A DNA stretch of 64,000 bases from an archaeon GW2011_AR15 (GTDB lineage: Archaea; Nanobdellota; Nanobdellia; Woesearchaeales; GW2011-AR15): positions 99,927-163,926 of the forward strand of contig CP010425.1 in the NCBI GenBank assembly GCA_000830295.1, given 5' to 3'. Both the position numbers and the translations under genes were made by a program. Shown here one piece after another: positions 59,148 to 64,000 of this stretch (the stretch's first letter is position 1; every line of letters starts with the position of its first letter). The notes under the pieces are model-generated. The model made no database searches, had not been told where the DNA came from, and saw nothing but the letters and a program-made list of their open reading frames with translations.

Positions 59148-59465
59148 ATGATGTTCTGCCCGAAATGCGGCTCAATACTTGGACCGAAAAAAGTTGGGGG
59201 AAAGACAGTAATGGGATGCAGTTGTGGCTATATTAACAGGAAACCGGAGAAACTCGAGATAAAAGAAGTCATTAAAGACAAAGAAGAGATAGTACCTGTT
59301 GAAGAAGAAGTTGAGGTGCATCCATTAACAGACGACGCTGAATGCCCGAAATGCGGGCACACTAAGGCATATTACTGGGAAGTCCAGACAAGGGCATCTG
59401 ACGAGCCTGCGACCAAATTTCTCAAATGCGAGAAGTGCAAACACATATGGCGGGACTATAAATGA
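59148..59465 (+). CDS. tfs: transcription factor S (TFIIS-like)
   Basis: This is 105 residues. An N-terminal zinc ribbon (FCPKCGSILG...GCSCGY) is followed by a linker and the C-terminal ribbon CPKCGHTKAYYWEVQTRASDEPATKFLKC, split here into two runs, with the catalytic D-E pair inserted into the polymerase channel to stimulate RNA cleavage. ATG 59151 (MFCPKCG) is an equal start. The stop overlaps the PHP gene start (ATGA). Confidence 0.93.
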   Translation: MMFCPKCGSILGPKKVGGKTVMGCSCGYINRKPEKLEIKEVIKDKEEIVPVEEEVEVHPLTDDAECPKCGHTKAYYWEVQTRASDEPATKFLKCEKCKHIWRDYK

Positions 59466-60232
59466 CTTCTGTTGAATTCTCAAGGCCAAAATCATTAGAA
59501 GGGTATAGATGCGTGGATATGCATTTTCATACAACCCACAGTGACGGCGCTGCAACTGTTGAGCAGATACTTGGAAAGATAAGGACATTGAAGATAGGCG
59601 TTGCAGTCACAGACCATACGACCATCTCAGGCTCGCTGGAAATTTTCAGGAAAAAATCAGAGAAAGACTTTGTTATCCCCGGAGTGGAAATCAACTCAGA
59701 AGAGCGCGTTGATGTCCTTTTCTATTTCTATGATATTGAGGAAATGAAATCTTTTTACAAAAAGGAAATCCTCCCGAACAGGGTCAGGATGCTGCGATAC
59801 TTCAGATCAACACTTTCGCTGCCTGAACTTCACAAACTGTCTAAAAAATACAACTGCGTGACTTCTGTGGCACATCCTTATGGCTATACAATGAGAGGCG
59901 GCTCAAATAGGATATTTGAAAAAAATGAAAATGAACTAAAAAAATTTGATGCAGTAGAAGCCATAAACGGCGGAACATCAAGGAAAAACAACCGGCGCGC
60001 TGTTGATTATATAAAACAGAACCTTAAATCATATACCGGCGGCAGCGACGGCCATTCAATCTATCCGCTGGGCAATGTGCTGACATGCTCAAAAGCCAAT
60101 ACAGTAAAAGAATTCCTGGACAATATCAAAAACAAAAAGAACCATGTCATTGGAAAAGAGCTGAGGTTCAACAAGTTCAGCGAATATTTTTACTATGGCA
60201 AAAATAAGATAAAGAATATTTTTTCAAAATGA
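59462..60232 (+). CDS. PHP-domain phosphoesterase
   Basis: This is 256 residues with the PHP metal motifs DMHFHTTHSDG, VTDHTT, PGVEIN, VAHPYG and GGSDGH. These bind a trinuclear metal site that hydrolyses phosphoesters; the substrate is unknown. It is coupled to the TFS gene and to the DUF167 gene by 4-nt overlaps, making a three-gene unit. Confidence 0.88.
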   Translation: MTSVEFSRPKSLEGYRCVDMHFHTTHSDGAATVEQILGKIRTLKIGVAVTDHTTISGSLEIFRKKSEKDFVIPGVEINSEERVDVLFYFYDIEEMKSFYKKEILPNRVRMLRYFRSTLSLPELHKLSKKYNCVTSVAHPYGYTMRGGSNRIFEKNENELKKFDAVEAINGGTSRKNNRRAVDYIKQNLKSYTGGSDGHSIYPLGNVLTCSKANTVKEFLDNIKNKKNHVIGKELRFNKFSEYFYYGKNKIKNIFSK

Positions 60233-60468
60233 TAGACGGTTACATAAAAAACAGCAGGCTGACAATCATCGTAAAGCCCAATTCATCCAAGAACGAGATA
60301 ACCGGCTATGACAGGGAAAGAGAAGCAATAAAAGTAAACATAAAAGCAGCAGCTGAAGACAACAAAGCTAACATAGAAGTTATAAAATTCTTTTCAAAGC
60401 TTACAAAGAAAAAAGTAAGGATAGTATTGGGACTAACAGGAAAAAAGAAAATAATTGAAATAGCCTAA
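60229..60468 (+). CDS. DUF167 (YggU-family) protein
   Basis: This is 79 residues with the DUF167 pattern: IIVKPNSSKNEI, VNIKAAAEDNKANIEVIKFFSK and KKKVRIVLGLTGKKKII. The fold is a small alpha/beta domain of unknown role, widespread in bacteria and archaea. It is translationally coupled to PHP (ATGA) and overlaps the convergent deaminase by 4 nt. Confidence 0.88.
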   Translation: MIDGYIKNSRLTIIVKPNSSKNEITGYDREREAIKVNIKAAAEDNKANIEVIKFFSKLTKKKVRIVLGLTGKKKIIEIA

Positions 60469-60941
60469 TCTTCTTTTTCTTCCTTATACTTCACTAATTT
60501 CACGCCCGCTTCCTCATATAATTTCCTGGATATCGGATCCAGGTCATAATCCTCGCTGTAATAGACTTTCTTTATTCCTGCGTTTATGATGTGCTTCGTG
60601 CAGTATCTGCATGTAAAGAGGCTGGTATAAAAAGTGGCGCCTTTAATAGAAACCCCGTTGTATGCTGCCTGCAACAGTGCATTTTCCTCTGCATGCACGC
60701 AGACACACTCGTCAAGTTTTTCTCCTGACTTTACAGTGCCTTTCACCCTTCCCTCGCACCTCGGGCAGCCGCCTTCGTCGCAGTTCTTTATCCCTCTCGG
60801 CGTGCCATTGTAGCCTGTAGAGAGAATCATGTTGTCTCTTACAATGACTGCTCCCACCTGCCTTGAAGTGCAGGAACTTCTCTTTGCCACAAGCTTTGCT
60901 ATTTTGATAAAGTATTCATCCCATGTCGGTTTTTTGTTCAT
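60465..60941 (-). CDS. dCMP deaminase family protein
   Basis: This is 158 residues. The catalytic zinc site is VHAEENAL with CRYC (two Cys). A second, structural zinc motif (GCPRCEG and a nearby Cys) is typical of ComEB-type dCMP deaminases. It converts dCMP to dUMP for dTTP synthesis. It is overlapped at its start by the upstream nucleotide-kinase-like gene (26 nt), so both are co-translated. Confidence 0.92.
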   Translation of the reverse strand: MNKKPTWDEYFIKIAKLVAKRSSCTSRQVGAVIVRDNMILSTGYNGTPRGIKNCDEGGCPRCEGRVKGTVKSGEKLDECVCVHAEENALLQAAYNGVSIKGATFYTSLFTCRYCTKHIINAGIKKVYYSEDYDLDPISRKLYEEAGVKLVKYKEEKED

Positions 60942-61479
60942 TTAACCACCTTTTGAAATTTTCATATTCTTTTTTTAACTCGTCCATTGTCCCTATATTT
61001 CGTATCATATAGTCTGCAATCGCTATCGGCCCCACTTTGTTGATATTCTCTATCTCGCTCTTGTCCCTGCTCTGCGCTTCCTCCGGCGTAAGAGGCCTGA
61101 CAGGCCTTTTTCCCAGCCATTTATGCCTGAGTGATGGAGGGGAATAGACTGCAAGGACAATCAGCCTGTTTCCAAATTTTTCCTTAAGATAAAGATATTC
61201 TTCCCAGCTGTAAAGCCCGTCGGCAACCACGTCAGACTTTTTCAGAGCTTTGGTAATCTTAGGCTCGTTGAGGATTGCATAAGCAGCCATGCCGTGGTCT
61301 TTCCTTAGTTTCTCCCTGATGTACCTCTCGTTCTTCTCATTTACCTGCAGGCCTGCTTCCTTTATTTTCTCCTCTGTTATATCGCCGAACCTTATCTTAT
61401 GATAGCCTTCTTTTTCCATCATGCCCGCAAGCTCAGTCTTGCCAGAACCAGTCATGCCAACTATTGCTATTACTTTCAT
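60916..61479 (-). CDS. UPF0200-type nucleotide kinase-like P-loop protein
   Basis: This is 187 residues from ATG 61479 (MKVIAIVGMTGSGKTE); an upstream start at 61608 lies in the promoter region of the divergent gene and is unlikely. P-loop GMTGSGKT, FGDITEEK, VADGLYSWEEY, RPVRPLTPEEAQSRD and IADYMIRN match the archaeal UPF0200 family, related to dephospho-CoA and adenylate kinases. The LID-like region has Arg residues. Partner dCMP deaminase suggests a nucleotide role. Confidence 0.82.
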   Translation of the reverse strand: MKVIAIVGMTGSGKTELAGMMEKEGYHKIRFGDITEEKIKEAGLQVNEKNERYIREKLRKDHGMAAYAILNEPKITKALKKSDVVADGLYSWEEYLYLKEKFGNRLIVLAVYSPPSLRHKWLGKRPVRPLTPEEAQSRDKSEIENINKVGPIAIADYMIRNIGTMDELKKEYENFKRWLNEQKTDMG

Positions 61480-61556
61480 TATTCCCCCGATCCAGAGATG
61501 ATAGCATAATAATTTAAATATGTTGCTGTATTGCAGGATACAGATATGGGGGCTAC

Positions 61557-61649
61557 ATGAAACCGCTAATGCTTTTGGCAGTTCTTGCAGTGCTTTCGCT
61601 GGCGGCATTCGCGGCAGTTCTGCGGGTATTTGTGTGGGTGAGAAGATGA
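61557..61649 (+). CDS. 30-residue membrane peptide
   Basis: ATG 61557 reads MKPLMLLAVLAVLSLAAFAA then VLRVFVWVRR and stops at a TGA overlapping the DoxX start (ATGA, 61646-61649). It is one membrane helix with basic ends. The TATA-like AATTTAAATATG (61511-61522) is about 35 nt upstream, so it is the first cistron of a coupled unit. It may be a small membrane subunit or a translation-coupling leader. Confidence 0.5.
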   Translation: MKPLMLLAVLAVLSLAAFAAVLRVFVWVRR

Positions 61650-62116
61650 AGGAAAAGGCTGCTGTTCTGCTTAGGATCGGATTATCGCTGGTGTTCCTGT
61701 GGTTTGGCTTTAACCAGCTTTTGTTCCCTGAAAGTTTTTTAGGGTATTTGCCGGAGTGGGTGATGGGGCATGCGAGGGACTCAATACCTCATTATATGAT
61801 GGTAATGATGAGCTATCTGCCGGAGAACCTCTCTATTCTCATAATAGTGAATGGTATTTTTGAAATAACCTTCGGTACTCTTTTGTTATTGGGAGTGTTT
61901 ACAAGAATCTCCTCGCTGGTTCTTGCAGCACATCTGGCGTTTATAGCCGTAAGCCTTGGGTACAATGATGTTGCAGTAAGAGATTTCGGCCTGGTAATTG
62001 CCGCTCTTTCAGTATTCCTGCATGGGCCGGATGAGAAATCACTAGACAGGAAATTAAAAATCAGAATACCAAAAATTCTTAAGCCGCTTTATTTCTTTGA
62101 TGATAAGCTCAAATGA
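61646..62116 (+). CDS. DoxX-family membrane protein
   Basis: This is 156 residues from ATG 61646, which overlaps the peptide stop. Four membrane helices, with FLWFGFNQLLFPESF and LSILIIVNGIFEITFGTLLLLG, match DoxX/DoxD-like proteins. Role unclear: some act in thiosulfate or quinone redox. It is coupled to the JAMM-protease gene next (ATGA, 62113-62116). Confidence 0.78.
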   Translation: MKEKAAVLLRIGLSLVFLWFGFNQLLFPESFLGYLPEWVMGHARDSIPHYMMVMMSYLPENLSILIIVNGIFEITFGTLLLLGVFTRISSLVLAAHLAFIAVSLGYNDVAVRDFGLVIAALSVFLHGPDEKSLDRKLKIRIPKILKPLYFFDDKLK

Positions 62117-62688
62117 AACCTGAAGAAGGAGATATTGAAGAGATAGAGAATCTTAATCAGGACAAGAAACTACTCAAGAGGCTGAAGAAAATATATATTG
62201 TTGTCATTGCGCTCCTTCTTGCTGCATTGCTTATAATGAATACAAATGCGGGCTACCATATTATTTCACTTCTCTCAGGCAGGATAGTGACTTCAAATCT
62301 TGGAGAGGACTATACTTTTGCGCTGAAAAAAGGCGGCCTGGTTATATTTGAAAAAGAAACATATGAAATACTGAGGCAGATGTATCTCGATAACCAGGAG
62401 CATGAGATAAAGGCCTGCCTGACCGGATACAGGAATGAAAACAACTATGTTGTGGAAGGGCTCTATGCCCCTTTAATATACAGGCAGGATGTTTATTCAG
62501 TAACTTCTCAGCTGTGCAACAGCAGCACTATTGTCTCGCTGCACAGCCATCCCCCGCTGAGCTGCATATTTTCAGAGCAGGACATAGAATCATATGGGGC
62601 ATTCAAGGGTGTTAACCCTGAAGGTATAATAGGAGTCATGTGCGGGGAAGAGACAATTACCTTCTACGGCTACCAGAATAAAGTTTAA
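62113..62688 (+). CDS. membrane-anchored JAMM/JAB metalloprotease
   Basis: This is 191 residues. An N-terminal charged segment is followed by a membrane helix (IVVIALLLAALLIM, 29-42). The MPN/JAB domain (about 65-190) has E98 (EIKACLTG), LHSHPP (H144, H146) and SEQD (S154, D157), the complete JAMM zinc site with canonical spacing. It would cut a peptide or isopeptide bond near the membrane. It is distinct from the JAMM-type protein at 36520, and here the neighbour is DoxX, not E1. Confidence 0.82.
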   Translation: MKPEEGDIEEIENLNQDKKLLKRLKKIYIVVIALLLAALLIMNTNAGYHIISLLSGRIVTSNLGEDYTFALKKGGLVIFEKETYEILRQMYLDNQEHEIKACLTGYRNENNYVVEGLYAPLIYRQDVYSVTSQLCNSSTIVSLHSHPPLSCIFSEQDIESYGAFKGVNPEGIIGVMCGEETITFYGYQNKV

Positions 62689-62765
62689 ATACTTCTCTTA
62701 TTACTATATTCCAGTTCTATATTAGAACGATACTTTTATATACCAGTATACAAATATATAATAAA

Positions 62766-63533
62766 ATGCTAGAGGCCTCAGTGAAGTCAAACGACCAGAT
62801 ATTCAACATTCTCTTTAATAGCGATGAGATTACCTGGCAGAATATGATTTATGATCTTGTTAGTTCAGAGAATATGGACCCGTGGGACATTGACGTGTCA
62901 ATGCTTGCCCAGAAGTTCCTTGAGAAACTGAACAAACTGAAAGATATGGACCTGAAGATATCTGGGAAAGTGCTTTTGGCTGCAGCTATACTTCTCAGGG
63001 TGAAATCATACAGGTTCATGGAAGAGGACATAAACGCTCTTGACACCCTAATTGCATCAGCCAACGAGCCTGAGCATGACGGCGATCTGTTTGATGAGAT
63101 GATGGAATATGAGGAGGGTGCTCTCAGTCTTGAAGGAAGGCCAAGGATATACCCAAGGACACCTCAGCCAAGGAAGAGGAAAGTCTCTGTGTTTGACCTG
63201 GTAAATGCCCTTGAAAAAGCCCTAGAAGTCTATGAGAGAAGGCCTCCGAAGATGAAAAGCTATCCTGAGGTAAAGATTCCTGAGAAAACACTTGATATAA
63301 GCAGGGTAATAAAAGATGTATATGCAAAGATAGTCCGTCATTTCAAATCAAAGGGGAAGGAAGCCCCAAAACTGACATTTAATCTCCTCCTGCCTGAAAA
63401 CACAAAAGAGGATAAGGTGTTCACATTCATTCCTCTGCTCCACCTGGACAACCAGAGAAAAATAGACCTGATACAGGAGTATCACCATGGCGAGATTTTC
63501 ATAGATCTTCTCAATTCCCCTGAAACTTCCTAA
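62766..63533 (+). CDS. scpA: ScpA-like kleisin of an SMC complex
   Basis: This is 255 residues. The N-terminal helices (WQNMIYDLVSSENMDPWDIDVSMLAQKFL) and KVLLAAAILLRVKSY match ScpA, and the C-terminal winged helix (EYHHGEIFIDLLNS) binds SMC heads. It links SMC arms in chromosome organisation. A Pro/Arg-rich middle linker is present. A TATA-like TTTTATATACC lies at about 62732-62742 and gives a leaderless or short-leader message. scpB and smc are not in the window. Confidence 0.9.
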   Translation: MLEASVKSNDQIFNILFNSDEITWQNMIYDLVSSENMDPWDIDVSMLAQKFLEKLNKLKDMDLKISGKVLLAAAILLRVKSYRFMEEDINALDTLIASANEPEHDGDLFDEMMEYEEGALSLEGRPRIYPRTPQPRKRKVSVFDLVNALEKALEVYERRPPKMKSYPEVKIPEKTLDISRVIKDVYAKIVRHFKSKGKEAPKLTFNLLLPENTKEDKVFTFIPLLHLDNQRKIDLIQEYHHGEIFIDLLNSPETS

Positions 63534-63635
63534 AGTAAGGGTTAGGATAGAATGGTTCCTGAGCCTTATCTTTCCACAGGATACCGGAAAATCTAGGCGA
63601 AAATTATAAATACCTCGCTTTTAACCCATTTAGCT

Positions 63636-64000
63636 ATGGGGTTTACAAATCTTACGGCAATAGCAGATTCTGTTGATAATTACATGGTTTCTGCCGGGAT
63701 AAATGAGATACATTTCAGAGCAGGGATCGTGCTGCTGACTTTCCTTATTCTTGGATTAATAACAATGCTCCTTTTCAAGGTTATCCTGAAAAGACTGGTG
63801 CAAAAAACAAAAACTGATTTTGATGACAAGGTAATTGATGCAACACAGATGCCTGTGCTCCTCCTGGTCATCATGTCAGGAATATTCTTCTCAGGCAAGA
63901 TGCTTGATCTGGACATGTCCCTGCAGCCTTATTTTTCAAAGATATACCTCTCAATAGTCTCTTACCTCCTGTTCCTGATATTGCTCAGGGTCGTACTTCT
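63636..64000 (+). CDS. MscS-family mechanosensitive channel, 5' part
   Basis: The first 121 codons, cut by the window end, show three hydrophobic helices (AGIVLLTFLILGLITMLLF, VLLLVIMSGIFFSG and YLSIVSYLLFLILLRVVL) and KTKTDFDDKVID between the first two. This is the N-terminal pattern of small MscS-like channels, where a charged TKTxxDD loop precedes the second helix. ATG 63636 has a TATA-like AAATTATAAATACC at about 63600-63613. Confidence 0.75.
   Translation, partial: MGFTNLTAIADSVDNYMVSAGINEIHFRAGIVLLTFLILGLITMLLFKVILKRLVQKTKTDFDDKVIDATQMPVLLLVIMSGIFFSGKMLDLDMSLQPYFSKIYLSIVSYLLFLILLRVVL

Noticed and set aside
60916-61608. Longer version of the UPF0200 protein
   Set aside because: The extra N-terminus covers the divergent promoter region, while the P-loop starts normally from the ATG at 61479.
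36520-62688. The two JAMM-type proteins as parts of one system
   Set aside because: They share only the zinc motif. One is soluble and next to E1; the other is membrane-bound and coupled to DoxX, 25 kb away.
1-64000. CRISPR arrays, rRNA genes and transposases
   Set aside because: No repeat-spacer pattern, no rRNA core sequence and no transposase motif were seen in reading both strands.

Overview
The window is archaeal chromosome. It encodes TFB, transcription factor S, RpoF (Rpb4), ribosomal proteins S6e, L15e and L21e, an archaeal-type AlaRS with an N-terminal zinc module, a DUF655 protein, a DRG-family GTPase, an Nre repair protein ending in a PCNA-binding motif, and an ER/archaeal-type signal peptidase. 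Three of the four tRNA genes carry introns. Many genes have a TATA-like box about 25-35 nt before the start codon (leaderless transcripts), while co-transcribed genes use GGTGA or GGAGG ribosome-binding sites. The gene set and small proteins suggest a DPANN archaeon (Woesearchaeota-like), but no phylogenetic marker was tested, so this is a guess.

Layout. 0-5 kb: an AT-rich polymorphic-toxin locus. It holds a PKD-like repeat protein interrupted by an in-frame TGA, a secreted RHS/YD-repeat protein with a nuclease-like C-terminal domain, a candidate immunity gene, and displaced C-terminal cassettes and remnants. 5-16 kb: two ferredoxins (one predicted [3Fe-4S]), endonuclease III, AlaRS, tRNA-Gly, a CAP-domain surface protein, thioredoxin, and a LAGLIDADG endonuclease whose 3' end runs into an intron-bearing tRNA-Leu. 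16-20 kb: a Mn/Zn ABC transporter with a DtxR-type regulator and a clear operator, then a membrane protein and a tyrosine-recombinase-like protein lacking key residues.

20-42 kb: the most unusual part. Two AAA ATPases are followed by two large divergent operons sharing one control region (34358-34552). The leftward operon encodes a coiled-coil protein, a protein of unknown fold, an AAA-type ATPase, another unknown protein, and ten consecutive small lipoprotein or membrane-anchored proteins from two paralogous families. The rightward operon encodes a protein ending in Gly-Gly-Arg, a protein with an E2-like His-Pro...Ile-Cys motif, a JAMM/JAB metalloprotease-like protein, a double-ThiF E1-like enzyme, two membrane-anchored proteins and one small protein. 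I read it as a candidate ubiquitin-like conjugation system tied to the cell envelope. The E1-like enzyme and JAMM motif are well supported; the E2 and modifier are inference.

42-64 kb: mostly housekeeping genes. These include tRNA-Val(GAC) with a duplicated 3' end, Sua5/YrdC, a phosphoesterase, a HemK2-like methyltransferase fused to a COG2112-like kinase, an alkyltransferase-like protein, TFB, an NYN nuclease, a nucleoside phosphorylase, a translation/transcription cluster, a K+-independent-type proton pyrophosphatase, NreA, S6e, L15e, tRNA-Val(TAC) with two introns, signal peptidase, TFS, PHP, dCMP deaminase, a three-gene coupled unit (30-aa peptide, DoxX, membrane JAMM protease), ScpA and the start of an MscS channel. 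A promoter element, CACTGGAC at fixed distance from TATA, recurs before three genes. No CRISPR array, rRNA gene or insertion sequence was seen.
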